Origin: Proteobacteria bacterium UBA4656
GTDB taxonomy: Bacteria > Pseudomonadota > Gammaproteobacteria > Xanthomonadales > Ahniellaceae
Reading direction: 5' to 3'
NCBI GenBank assembly: GCA_002405525.1
Contig: DHLY01000078.1
Span: forward strand, 1 to 27,440
Length of the DNA stretch: 27,440 bases
The notes beneath the pieces were generated by a model, which made no database searches, was not told the origin of the DNA, and worked only from the letters and a program-made list of their open reading frames with translations. Positions 14,410 through 22,349 of the stretch are shown here, in pieces. How positions within the stretch are numbered: position 1 is the stretch's first letter; each line of letters starts with the position of its first letter. The translations under genes and the position numbers were made by a program.

Positions 14410-15336
14410 TCAGCGCGTCTGGCGGGCGCCGGACGGATGGTTCGACCCGTGTACTTCGGTGTGGCAGTTCATGCAGTTCTTGCCGAGCACCTGCTGCGCG
14501 CCGGAGGGCCGGTTGGCGCCGGGCAGGCCGGTGCCGCTGTAGGCGTTCGACGGATGGTTGCCGGCCGAGTGGCACTGCTCGCAGAGCCAGGGGCCGCGCG
14601 TGTTGAGCATCGCGACATGCACCGAGCCGTGCGGCTTGTGGCAGTGGCTGCAGTCGTCGTTGACCGGCTGATGCTCCCACAGGAAGGGACCGCGCTTGTC
14701 GGCGTGGCAGGTGTAGCAGGTCTCGACGGTGTTGTTCTTCACCAGCGAGCCCTGGGACGTCGAGCCGTGCGGATTGTGGCAGTCCGAGCAGCCGACCTTG
14801 CCCTCCTGGATCGGATGGCGGAACGGCTTGAACAGGTCGGCGCGCTGCTGCGTGTGGCAGGACAGGCAGACTTCGAATTCGGTGCTCTTGTCGAGCACGG
14901 CGTCGTGGGCCACGTGGGTGTCGTGGCAACCCGAGCAGCTGACATTCTCGTTGTCGTGAACGCTGCCGGCCCAGTGCATCTGCGCGCCACCCTGGTGGCA
15001 GGTCAGGCACACCTGGTTGCCCGTTCTGGCGTCGGACTCCTTGAAGGTCACGTCGGGGGCGGGCTTGGCGTCGCCTTCGCCCTCGAGGTGGGCTGTGCTC
15101 GGGCCGTGGCAGGTCACGCAGGCCTGGTCGGCGAACGGTGTGCGCGGATCAGCGACCACGCCGTGCCTGGTCTTGAGGATCGGCAGCACCGGGACTTCGG
15201 ACGTTTCGTCGTGGCACTTCACGCACGACCTGTAGCCGGGGTTGTCGACACCCTCCGCGGCGCGCGCAAGCGGGGCGGCGACGGCGGTCGCGAGGGCTGC
15301 GGCCGCCATCCAGGCGTGAATGCTGTGCAGTGGCAT
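14410..15336 (-). CDS. mtrA: DmsE/MtrA-type periplasmic decaheme cytochrome c
   Basis: The protein carries electrons between periplasmic donors and the outer-membrane porin. The 308-residue sequence has a signal peptide (cleavage near residue 26, PLARA-AEG) and exactly ten CXXCH haem motifs: CVKCH, CVTCH, CLTCH, CSGCH, CLSCH, CSDCH, CYTCH, CSHCH, CEQCH and CMNCH. Ten haems and a length near 310-330 residues are the hallmark of the MtrA/DmsE/PioA group. Distal His residues sit in family positions such as HWAGSVHDNENVSCSGCH and FRHPIQEGKVGCSDCH. The ATG at 15334-15336 has GGGAGG upstream. No DMSO reductase genes are present, so the neutral name MtrA fits at least as well as DmsE. The gene lies between the haem protein and the porin. 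Confidence 0.93.
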   Translation of the reverse strand: MPLHSIHAWMAAAALATAVAAPLARAAEGVDNPGYRSCVKCHDETSEVPVLPILKTRHGVVADPRTPFADQACVTCHGPSTAHLEGEGDAKPAPDVTFKESDARTGNQVCLTCHQGGAQMHWAGSVHDNENVSCSGCHDTHVAHDAVLDKSTEFEVCLSCHTQQRADLFKPFRHPIQEGKVGCSDCHNPHGSTSQGSLVKNNTVETCYTCHADKRGPFLWEHQPVNDDCSHCHKPHGSVHVAMLNTRGPWLCEQCHSAGNHPSNAYSGTGLPGANRPSGAQQVLGKNCMNCHTEVHGSNHPSGARQTR

Positions 15337-15385
15337 GGTGCCTCCCAGGTTCGTTGTCGTGAACGCTGACGCGCGCGATGCCGGC

Positions 15386-16348
15386 TCAGTTCTTCTTCGC
15401 CACGAAGTCCGCCGCGCCGCTATCGATCGACAGCGAGTGCTCCATCGACACGTAATGCCAGCGGCCCTTGGTCGAGCCGTCGTGGATCGCGATTCCGACG
15501 GGGTAGGCCGCGCCCGCAGCCAGCGACTTCTGGCCGGGGCCGGCGCCTGCGAGCGCGCGGCTCAGGACCACGGTCCACTCGCCGCCGGCGAAACTGGCTT
15601 CGGCGCTGACCGAGGGCGTGGCCGCGGCATGAGTCTTGTCGAGGATGTAGCCGTTCCCGGCGACCGGAGGCTTGCCCGGGTTGAGCGCCGCCGTCCAGTA
15701 CTCGAGGAAGGTGCCGGCCGCGAGCAGCTTGTCGATCTCCGCCTGTGGCTTGAGGTTGGCGCCGCCGCCGCTGCGACCGAGCTTGGCACGCGAGGCGCCG
15801 AGGTACTTTTCCTGCGGCGCCGTACCGGCGCTGGCCATGCCTTCGACGTCGTCGTGGCATGCCGCCCAGCAGCCGGCGCGCACCGCTTCCTTCACGCTGG
15901 CGTCGGACAGCATCACGCTGGCATGGGCAGCGACTTCGGATTGATTGGCGTTGGTGCCGGTCTCCTTCCACTGCAACCGGAACAGGAGCTTCGAGCCGTC
16001 GTGCGCGACCTGCACCTTGACCGGCAAATGGCCGGGCTTGCCCGCGATCGGCGCAGGCTCGAGCTTGCCGCCCTTGGCGACCTTGGCGCCGTCCTTCGCG
16101 ATCGATTCGTGGTCATGGCAGCCACGGCAGTCCTTGCCGCCACGGAATTTCTCGGCGCCCTCGTGGTCGTTCTTGGTCAGCGTCCATTCCCAGGAGGCCT
16201 GGCCGGCGTAGGCGAGGGTGACGGTCTTCGCCGGCACTGCGCTCCAGTCGACGGCCAGCGACTGTCCGGCGGGCAGCCCGGCAAGCAGGCAGGCGAGGGC
16301 GAGAGGGCGCAGCGCGACGCGGGTCCGATTCGAGGTCATCGTCGTCAT
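15386..16348 (-). CDS. Periplasmic haem protein with ethylbenzene-dehydrogenase-type haem domain
   Basis: The 320-residue protein has a signal peptide (ALRPLALACLLAGLPAGQSLA). It carries one standard haem c motif CRGCH (74-78) and one unusual CWAACH (160-165, CX3CH). Spacing and sequence from about 95 on (LPVKVQVAHDGSKLLFRLQW, then EYWTAALNPGK, WTVVLSRAL, YPVGIAIHDGSTKGRWHYVS) resemble the haem-binding domain of ethylbenzene and DMSO dehydrogenase gamma subunits, which hold haem b. It is probably a soluble periplasmic electron carrier between the NapC-type protein and the decaheme cytochrome. The ATG at 16346-16348 was chosen; a second ATG lies three codons later. It follows the napC-type gene by four bases and precedes the decaheme gene by 49. 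I am sure of haem binding, less of the exact family. Confidence 0.8.
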   Translation of the reverse strand: MTTMTSNRTRVALRPLALACLLAGLPAGQSLAVDWSAVPAKTVTLAYAGQASWEWTLTKNDHEGAEKFRGGKDCRGCHDHESIAKDGAKVAKGGKLEPAPIAGKPGHLPVKVQVAHDGSKLLFRLQWKETGTNANQSEVAAHASVMLSDASVKEAVRAGCWAACHDDVEGMASAGTAPQEKYLGASRAKLGRSGGGANLKPQAEIDKLLAAGTFLEYWTAALNPGKPPVAGNGYILDKTHAAATPSVSAEASFAGGEWTVVLSRALAGAGPGQKSLAAGAAYPVGIAIHDGSTKGRWHYVSMEHSLSIDSGAADFVAKKN

Positions 16349-16352
16349 CCGT

Positions 16353-16961
16353 TCAGAGAGAGAAATCCTCGGACTCGCCTTCCTCGGCCGGCATGTCCGG
16401 CTTGCGGTGGGCGATACCCTTGTGGCAGTCGATGCAGGTTTCGCCGCTCTTCGACGCGTCCTCGTGCGCTTCGCGGGCACGGCCCGACTGCGCCGCGAAA
16501 TCCATGAACGCGCGCTCGTGGCAGGAGCGGCACTCGCGCGAGTCGTTGGCCTTCATCTCGGCCCACACGACCTCCGCCATGTGCAGGCGCCGGGCCTCGA
16601 ACTGCTCCGGGGTGTCGATCCAGCCGAAGATCTCACCCGGCACGTCGGTCCACGCAGCGCGGATCTTGCGCTGCATCTTGGGGATGAATTGCTGAGCGAG
16701 GTGGCAGTCCGCGCAGCCGGCGCGCACGCCGGCGCGGTTGGTGAAGTGCGCACTGGCCTCCCATTCGGGGGCCACGTGGGTCTTCATGGAGTGGCAGGCG
16801 TAGGCGCAGAACTGGTCGGTTTGCGTCGCCTGCAGCCCCGTGTTGGCCGCCGCCACGACGGCGATGCCGGCCACGAAGCCTCCCGTCAGCAGGGTGCCCA
16901 CAGACCAGCGCCGACTCGGCGTCAGGATCCCGACCCAGATGCGCTTGATCCATCCGAACAC
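16353..16961 (-). CDS. NapC/NirT-type membrane-anchored tetraheme cytochrome c (CymA-like)
   Basis: NapC/CymA proteins oxidise quinol at the inner membrane and pass electrons to periplasmic cytochromes. The 202-residue protein has one N-terminal membrane anchor (about 20-40, VGTLLTGGFVAGIAVVAAAN) and the haem region behind it. Haem motifs are CAYACH (52-57), CADCH (83-87), CRSCH (144-148) and CIDCH (176-180). The first one is CX3CH where the family normally has CXXCH, with the usual following Met kept (CHSM). The start is a GTG at 16959-16961 with GGAGG five bases upstream; the longer frame lacks family resemblance. It is the first gene of the operon, so it probably supplies quinol electrons to the haem protein, MtrA and MtrB. 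An FNR-type palindrome lies 101 bases upstream. Confidence 0.9.
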   Translation of the reverse strand: MFGWIKRIWVGILTPSRRWSVGTLLTGGFVAGIAVVAAANTGLQATQTDQFCAYACHSMKTHVAPEWEASAHFTNRAGVRAGCADCHLAQQFIPKMQRKIRAAWTDVPGEIFGWIDTPEQFEARRLHMAEVVWAEMKANDSRECRSCHERAFMDFAAQSGRAREAHEDASKSGETCIDCHKGIAHRKPDMPAEEGESEDFSL

Positions 16962-17061
16962 ACCCACCTCCGTTCGATCGCGCCGCGTTGAGCGGGCTCC
17001 GGCGGGTCGGGGCAGCCGGTGTGCCCGGTGGCGACTCTGCTTGCACCCAAGGGCTTCGGTC

Positions 17062-17075
17062 TTGATCGAGGTCAA
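17062..17075. promoter_or_regulatory. FNR/ANR-type box between the cytochrome operon and ubiA
   Basis: TTGATCGAGGTCAA fits the FNR/ANR consensus TTGAT-N4-ATCAA with one mismatch. It is centred in the 228-base divergent region, 101 bases from the napC-type start and 114 from the ubiA start, so it could act on either gene. The remainder of 16962-17189 shows no clear promoter elements. Confidence 0.6.
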
Positions 17076-17189
17076 GAACCGCGCGACCGACCCTGCGACC
17101 TCTTGCAGCGCTGCCCGAGGCCTCTCGCGCACGGTGTCCGGGGTGGGGCATCATCGTCCGCGCCGCACCACCATCGGGGAGTACGACAG

Positions 17190-18167
17190 GTGAAGCCCAT
17201 TCACGATCCACGCGCCCTCGCGCTGCCGCAGGAACCCACGCCGGAAAGCCTGCGCGCGCCGCTGGCGCGTCTGCTGCTGGCCACGCGGCCACCGTTCCTG
17301 ACCATCACCCTGGTCGGCGCCCTGCTCGGGATCGCGGTGGCCTGGTCCGGCGGCGCTGCGCTTTCCCCATGGATCGCGCCGGCGACCGTGCTGCTCGCGC
17401 TGACCATGCACGCCGGGGTCAACGTCCTCAACGACTGGTGCGACCACGTGAACGGCACCGACGAGATCAACGATGGCCGCATCTATCCGTTCACCGGCGG
17501 CTCGCGCTTCATCCAGAACCGGCTGATGACGCCGGCGTCGATGCGCGCCTTCGCGTTCGCGCTGTTCGCCTTCACCATCGCCGGTGGGCTGTTGCTGGCG
17601 GCGAAGGTCGGCGTCGGTCTGCTCGCCTTCGGCATCGCGGGCGCGGTGATCGGCTGGGCCTACTCGGCGCCGCCGCTGGCACTGAACAGCCGCGGGCTCG
17701 GGGAGTTCTGCGTCGCGGCATCCTTCTGGCTGCTGGTGGCGGGCGCGGACTTCGTCCAGCGGGGCGCCTTTGCCGCCACCCCGTTCCTCGCCGGCGGCGC
17801 CTACGCGCTGTTGACCACCAACATCCTCTACATCAACCAGTTCCCGGATCGCGCGGCCGACCTCGCGGTCGGCAAGCACCACTGGGTCGCCCGGCTTACA
17901 CCGAGTACCGCACGCTGGGGATATGTGCTGATCCTGCTCGCCGCGGTCGCGGCGCTGGTCGGACCGGTGGCCGCCGGCGCGCTACCGGCGTGGGCGCTGC
18001 TCGGGCTGCCGGCCTTCGTGCCGGCAGTGCTCGCCGCGCGCGGTCTGCTCGCCCACGCCGACGAGCCGAAGCGGCTCGCGCCGGCGATCAGGCAAACCAT
18101 CGCCGCCGCGCACCTGGTCGCGGTGCTGGTCGCGGTGGGGTTGCTGGTCGCCGGTCGAGCGGCCTGA
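17190..18167 (+). CDS. UbiA-family prenyltransferase, MenA-like
   Basis: UbiA-family enzymes attach an isoprenoid chain to an aromatic ring, for example in ubiquinone or menaquinone synthesis, in the inner membrane. The 325-residue protein has about eight or nine membrane segments. Its two Asp-rich motifs are NDWCDHVNGTDE (81-92) and NQFPDRAADLAVGKHHW (216-232). The first motif, with NDxxDxxxGxDE, is more like MenA (1,4-dihydroxy-2-naphthoate prenyltransferase) than UbiA. The GTG start at 17190-17192 has GGGGAG eight bases upstream; the longer frame is not supported. It is divergent from the cytochrome operon and upstream of the hydrogenase locus, suggesting a quinone used by these systems. 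The exact aromatic substrate cannot be read from the sequence. Confidence 0.85.
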   Translation: MKPIHDPRALALPQEPTPESLRAPLARLLLATRPPFLTITLVGALLGIAVAWSGGAALSPWIAPATVLLALTMHAGVNVLNDWCDHVNGTDEINDGRIYPFTGGSRFIQNRLMTPASMRAFAFALFAFTIAGGLLLAAKVGVGLLAFGIAGAVIGWAYSAPPLALNSRGLGEFCVAASFWLLVAGADFVQRGAFAATPFLAGGAYALLTTNILYINQFPDRAADLAVGKHHWVARLTPSTARWGYVLILLAAVAALVGPVAAGALPAWALLGLPAFVPAVLAARGLLAHADEPKRLAPAIRQTIAAAHLVAVLVAVGLLVAGRAA

Positions 18168-18204
18168 GAGGCCTTGATGAAACAGCCTCTCGGGCACGGC
18201 ATGG

Positions 18205-18271
18205 ATGGCCCGCGCGCGGGCCATGCAGGCCAGTGCATGATTCGAAAAGCCCAAGGCATGCGGTTTTTTTT
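18205..18271 (+). terminator. GC-rich palindrome and T-run after ubiA
   Basis: A perfect 20-base palindrome ATGGCCCGCGCGCGGGCCAT lies at 18205-18224, 37 bases after the ubiA stop. A run of eight T follows at 18264-18271, preceded by a weaker GCATG/CATGC pairing (18234 to about 18260). Together they are likely to end ubiA transcription, although neither half is a textbook terminator. Confidence 0.45.
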
Positions 18272-18464
18272 GCAGGCTCTGAGCGGTCGGCTGGGGCGCG
18301 CGCCCGACCCGGCCGGGCGACGGTGCAGGGCGGCGCCAGCGCGCGCTGCTTCTTGTCCGGCAGTTCGAGGCACGGCTGTGCGCCGGGCCACGGCCGTGGA
18401 TCGCCCCGCTTACGATTGTTTTCGCGGCGCGTAGAGCCTGCCGCAGCACGCCAACGCGTCGCAG

Positions 18465-18562
18465 CACCCGGCCCCGAAAATCAAGCAGACATCGGCGCGC
18501 CGCTGTACCTCGCCGCGGTGTTGTTGGCGATCGGACTCCCGGTCGCCGGCCGCGCGGGTTGA
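18465..18562 (+). pseudogene. Decayed copy of the ubiA 3' end
   Basis: The stretch resembles the last 100 bases of ubiA. In one frame it ends LYLAAVLLAIGLPVAGRAG and stop, against LVAVLVAVGLLVAGRAA and stop at the end of the intact gene. Just before, another frame reads APKIKQTSA against APAIRQTIA. Frames differ by a small indel, so it is non-coding now. It probably remains from a tandem duplication or a lost second prenyltransferase. The comparison was made by eye. The rest of the 18168-18593 gap holds the palindrome and T-run described above and nothing else I can assign. Confidence 0.5.
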
Positions 18563-18593
18563 CGCCCGGCGCGACCGGCCCGGCGGGCGGCAC

Positions 18594-19175
18594 TCAGACC
18601 AGGGCCAGAACCAACCCTGCAATCGCGATCGCACCGCCGACGCCGCGTGCCGCGCCGAGGTCATTGCGCGCGGTGCGCAGCGCGGCGGCAAGCGCGAGGC
18701 CGCCCACATGCAGCGCCGCGGTGCTGAGGACGAAACCCGCGACGTAGGCCAGTGCGTCGGCCTGCGCCGGCAGCTCCGCGCCATGCGCCTGCCCGTGGAA
18801 CAGCGCGCCGGCGGCGACCAGGGCGGTGGTGAGCACCGGCCCCGCGCGGATCGCGAAGGCGATCGCCAGCCCGATGGCCAGCACGCCGAGCGCAATCAGT
18901 TGTTCGGTCGGTGCGCCGCTGCCGATGCCGGCAAGCCCGGCCACCGCGCCGAGCGTCATCGCAGCCACGAAGGCCAGTGGCAGGCGCAAGCGCGAAGACC
19001 CGCCGAGCATGCCGGCGAACAGGCCCACGCCGAGCATCGCCAGCAGATGGTCGAGGCCCCCGAAGGGATGCGCGAGGCCGGCGATGAAGCCATGCATGTG
19101 GTCGTGGCCACCGTGCGCCATTGCCGCACCCGACGCGAGCAGCGCGGGCACCCCGAACCACATCTTGCGTGTCAT
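18594..19175 (-). CDS. hupE: HupE/UreJ-family nickel permease
   Basis: HupE takes up nickel for hydrogenase synthesis. The 193-residue membrane protein begins with a signal-like segment and a His-rich stretch ([11 protein letters not shown]), then has the family signature [16 protein letters not shown] (an HX5DH motif that binds Ni). It continues with five or so further hydrophobic segments, including the conserved [11 protein letters not shown] region. The ATG at 19173-19175 has GGGAGG seven bases upstream. In many hup clusters hupE lies within the operon after hupD; here it stands alone on the opposite strand, divergent from hupS, with an FNR-type box between them. Confidence 0.93.
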   Translation of the reverse strand: MTRKMWFGVPALLASGAAMAHGGHDHMHGFIAGLAHPFGGLDHLLAMLGVGLFAGMLGGSSRLRLPLAFVAAMTLGAVAGLAGIGSGAPTEQLIALGVLAIGLAIAFAIRAGPVLTTALVAAGALFHGQAHGAELPAQADALAYVAGFVLSTAALHVGGLALAAALRTARNDLGAARGVGGAIAIAGLVLALV

Positions 19176-19262
19176 CGCATGTCCTCCCGTGCCGGCGTCG
19201 CCCACCGGATGGCGGCGTCCGCGGCGTGCATCGCATGGTGCTTTCGCCCGTCGTTCCACGAA

Positions 19263-19276
19263 TTGACCGGAGTCAA
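19263..19276. promoter_or_regulatory. FNR/ANR-type box between hupE and hupS
   Basis: TTGACCGGAGTCAA is a perfect palindrome of the form TTGAC-N4-GTCAA, a pattern bound by CRP/FNR-family regulators such as FnrN, ANR or FixK. It is in the 260-base divergent region, 87 bases from the hupE start and 159 from the hupS start. Other parts of the region show no clear promoter. Confidence 0.6.
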
Positions 19277-19435
19277 GATCGCATGTCCCTTTCGGGCGGA
19301 GTCTTCATCGCCAAGGCGAGGGGTGGATTCCGGTTGCCGGGCAGCGCGCACGAGCCGCGTGGCCGCCGCCCCTCCCGTCGCGTGACATCGCGACCCGGAT
19401 GCGCGTTCCGGGAGTTCGACGAGGAGGGCTGCGCC

Positions 19436-20545
19436 GTGGGCCGCGAGGAAACGTTCTACGAGACCATCCGACGCCAGGGAATCTCCCGGCGCAGCTTCAT
19501 GAAGTTCTGCGCCTTGACGGCGGCATCGCTCGGGCTCGCGCCAGAGTTCGCCGGCAAGATCGCCCACGCAATGGAGAACAAGCCGCGCGTGCCGGTGCTG
19601 TGGCTCAACGGCCTCGAATGCACCTGTTGCTCGGAGTCGTTCATCCGCAGCGCGCACCCGTTGGTGCGCGACGTGGTGCTGTCGATGGTCTCGCTCGACT
19701 ACAGCCACACCCTGATGGCGAGCGCAGGACACCAGGCGGAGGAAATCCTCGAGGAGATCCGCCGCGACTACAAGGGCCGCTATATCGCCGCCATCGAGGG
19801 CAATCCACCGCTCAACGAAGACGGCATGTACTGCATCGTCGGTGGACGGCCGTTCCTCGAGCAGTTGAAGGAGGTCTGTTCCGACGCCAGCGCGGTGATT
19901 GCCTGGGGGTCGTGCGCCTCCTGGGGCTGCGTGCAGGCCGCCAAGCCGAATCCCACCGCGGCGACCCCGATCCACAAGGTCATCGCCGACAAGCCGGTGA
20001 TCAAGATCCCCGGCTGTCCGCCGATCGCGGAAGTCATGACCGGCGTGGTGACTTACATGGTCGCCTTCGACCGCCTGCCGGAGCTGGACTCGATGGGCCG
20101 GCCGAAGATGTTCTACAGCCAGCGCATCCACGACAAGTGCTACCGGCGGCCGCACTTCGACGCCGGGCAGTTCGCCGAGAAATTCGACGACGAGGGCTCG
20201 CGCAAGGGCTATTGCCTCTACAAGGTCGGTTGCCGCGGCCCGACCACGTACAACGCCTGCTCCACGATCGGTTGGAACGAGGGCGTGTCGTTCCCGATCC
20301 AGTCCGGGCACGGCTGCATCGGCTGCTCGGAAGAGAACTTCTGGGACAACGGCCCGTTCTACCAGCGCCTGCTGGGTACGCGGCTGCTGAACGCGGAAGT
20401 CAACGCCGATACAGTCGGCGCGGTCACCGTGGGCCTGGTGGGCGCCGGCGTCGCTGCGCATGCTGGACTGTCCGCCCTGCAGCGGGCACGCGAGCAGGCC
20501 GGACGCGCCAGCGCGGCCCCGGTCGATACCGGCGCGGAGGGCTGA
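19436..20545 (+). CDS. hupS: Uptake [NiFe]-hydrogenase small subunit, oxygen-tolerant type
   Basis: HupS is the electron-transfer subunit of the periplasm-facing, membrane-bound uptake hydrogenase. The 369-residue precursor has a Tat signal (SRRSFMK, 17-23) and cluster ligands in ECTCCSES (C62, C65), GSCASWGC (C160) and PGCPP (C194). Two additional cysteines, C64 and C165, match C19 and C120 of E. coli Hyd-1 and are the mark of the [4Fe-3S] proximal cluster of oxygen-tolerant enzymes. [15 protein letters not shown] and HGCIGCSE carry the medial and distal clusters. A C-terminal hydrophobic segment ([19 protein letters not shown]) anchors it. The GTG at 19436-19438 has GAGGAGGG seven bases upstream and gives the usual length. 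hupL starts three bases after it. Confidence 0.96.
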   Translation: MGREETFYETIRRQGISRRSFMKFCALTAASLGLAPEFAGKIAHAMENKPRVPVLWLNGLECTCCSESFIRSAHPLVRDVVLSMVSLDYSHTLMASAGHQAEEILEEIRRDYKGRYIAAIEGNPPLNEDGMYCIVGGRPFLEQLKEVCSDASAVIAWGSCASWGCVQAAKPNPTAATPIHKVIADKPVIKIPGCPPIAEVMTGVVTYMVAFDRLPELDSMGRPKMFYSQRIHDKCYRRPHFDAGQFAEKFDDEGSRKGYCLYKVGCRGPTTYNACSTIGWNEGVSFPIQSGHGCIGCSEENFWDNGPFYQRLLGTRLLNAEVNADTVGAVTVGLVGAGVAAHAGLSALQRAREQAGRASAAPVDTGAEG

Positions 20546-20548
20546 TCC

Positions 20549-22339
20549 ATGAGCGTGACCACTCCCAACGGCTTCAACCTGGACGCCCGCGGCCGCCGCA
20601 TCGTCGTCGATCCGGTGACCCGCATCGAGGGCCACATGCGCGTCGAGGTCAACGTCGACGCCGATAACGTGATCCGCAACGCGGTGTCGACGGGCACCAT
20701 GTGGCGCGGCCTGGAGGTGATCCTCAAGGGGCGCGACCCGCGCGACGCATGGGCCTTCACGCAGCGCATCTGCGGCGTATGCACCGGCACCCACGCGCTG
20801 GCCAGCGTGCGCGCGGTGGAGCACGCGCTCGGCATCGACATCCCCGAGAACGCCAACACCATCCGCAACATCATGCAGTTGACGCTCTACGTGCACGACC
20901 ACATCGTGCATTTCTACCACCTGCATGCGCTGGACTGGGTGGACGTGGTGTCCGCCTTGTCGGCCGATCCGAAGGCGACCAGCGCGCTGGCGCAGTCGAT
21001 CTCGTCATGGCCGATGTCGTCGCCGGGTTACTACCGCGATCTGCAGGGCAAACTCAAGCGATTCGTCGAGTCGGGCCAGCTCGGTCCGTTCAAGAATGCT
21101 TACTGGGGCCACCCGGCGTACAAGCTGCCGGCCGAGGCCAACCTGATGGCGGTTGCGCACTACCTCGAGGCACTCGACTTCCAGAAGGAAATCGTCAAGA
21201 TCCACGCCATCTTCGGCGGCAAGAACCCACACCCGAACTGGCTCGTTGGCGGCGTTTCCAGCCCGATCAACGTCGACGACGTCGGCGCGGTCGGGGCGGT
21301 CAACATGGAGCGACTGAACCTGGTGAGCGGGATCATCGACCGCTCCATCGAGTTCGCCGAGCAGGTCTACATCCCCGACCTCGTCGCCATCGCGGGCTTC
21401 TACAAGGATTGGCTGCATGGCGGCGGGCTCTCCTCGAGGAACGTGCTGTCCTACGGCGAGTTCCCGTCGCGCGCCAACGACTACGGCGCGGGCAGCCTGA
21501 TGATGCCGCGCGGCGCCATCATCCGCGGTGACCTGTCGACGATCCACGACGTCGACCTCGAGGACCGCTCCGAGATTCTCGAGTTCGTCAACCACTCCTG
21601 GTACCGCTACGCCGACGACACCAAGGGCCTTCACCCCTACGACGGCATCACCGAGCCGAACTTCGACCTCGGCCCGAACTTCAAGGGCACGAAGACGCGC
21701 ATCGAGCAGGTCGACGAGGGGGCGAAATACTCGTGGATCAAGGCGCCGCGCTGGAAGGGCCAGGCGATGGAAGTCGGCCCGCTGGCGCGCTACGTCATCG
21801 GCTACGCGAAGGGCATCCAGGAGTTCAAGGAACCCACCGACCGTCTGTTGTCGACGCTCGGTGTTCCCGTCACGGCGCTGTTCTCGACCCTGGGGCGTAC
21901 CGCAGCGCGCGGGCTGGAATGCCAATGGGCGGCGCACAAGTTGTCGGCGGAGTTCGACAAGCTGATGGCCGCGATCAAGGCGGGAGACACCGCGACCGCC
22001 AACACGGCGAAGTGGGATCCTTCCACTTGGCCGAACCCGTGCCGGGGCGTCGGTTTCGCGGAGGCGCCGCGCGGGGCACTCGGTCACTGGCTGCATGTCG
22101 AGGACGGCAAGATCGCGAGTTACCAGTGCATCGTGCCCACCACCTGGAACGGCGGGCCGCGCGACGTGGAGGGCAACATCGGCGCCTTCGAGGCCGCTCT
22201 GCTCGACACACCGGTCGCGGATCCGAAGCAACCGCTGGAAATCTTGCGCACGTTGCACAGTTTCGACCCCTGCCTCGCCTGCTCGACGCATGTGCTGAGC
22301 CCGGATGGCGAGGAACTCACTCGCATCGAAGTGCGCTGA
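20549..22339 (+). CDS. hupL: Uptake [NiFe]-hydrogenase large subunit
   Basis: HupL carries the NiFe(CN)2CO active site that splits H2. The 596-residue protein is of normal length for group 1 enzymes. The N-terminal metal motif L1 is [10 protein letters not shown] (73-82; C75 and C78) and the C-terminal motif L2 is DPCLACSTH (573-581; C575 and C578). After H581 a 15-residue tail ([15 protein letters not shown]) remains, which HupD removes once nickel is inserted. It has no export signal and will travel with HupS through the Tat pathway. It starts three bases after hupS and ends ten before hupC. Confidence 0.97.
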   Translation: MSVTTPNGFNLDARGRRIVVDPVTRIEGHMRVEVNVDADNVIRNAVSTGTMWRGLEVILKGRDPRDAWAFTQRICGVCTGTHALASVRAVEHALGIDIPENANTIRNIMQLTLYVHDHIVHFYHLHALDWVDVVSALSADPKATSALAQSISSWPMSSPGYYRDLQGKLKRFVESGQLGPFKNAYWGHPAYKLPAEANLMAVAHYLEALDFQKEIVKIHAIFGGKNPHPNWLVGGVSSPINVDDVGAVGAVNMERLNLVSGIIDRSIEFAEQVYIPDLVAIAGFYKDWLHGGGLSSRNVLSYGEFPSRANDYGAGSLMMPRGAIIRGDLSTIHDVDLEDRSEILEFVNHSWYRYADDTKGLHPYDGITEPNFDLGPNFKGTKTRIEQVDEGAKYSWIKAPRWKGQAMEVGPLARYVIGYAKGIQEFKEPTDRLLSTLGVPVTALFSTLGRTAARGLECQWAAHKLSAEFDKLMAAIKAGDTATANTAKWDPSTWPNPCRGVGFAEAPRGALGHWLHVEDGKIASYQCIVPTTWNGGPRDVEGNIGAFEAALLDTPVADPKQPLEILRTLHSFDPCLACSTHVLSPDGEELTRIEVR

Positions 22340-22349
22340 GGAACCGGTG

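Noticed and set aside
14410..15336. Naming the decaheme cytochrome strictly DmsE with a DMSO respiration role
   Set aside because: No dmsA, dmsB or dmsF-type reductase gene is present in the window; the MtrA/DmsE/PioA group cannot be divided by eye.
19324..19338. Possible sigma-54 promoter (TGGATTCCGGTTGCC) before hupS
   Set aside because: The GG and GC elements are nine bases apart instead of ten and the CAC of the -24 element is missing.
19172..20926. Long minus-strand open frame opposite hupS and hupL
   Set aside because: It covers the start of hupL and all of hupS, whose motifs are unmistakable; no domain is visible in the antisense product.
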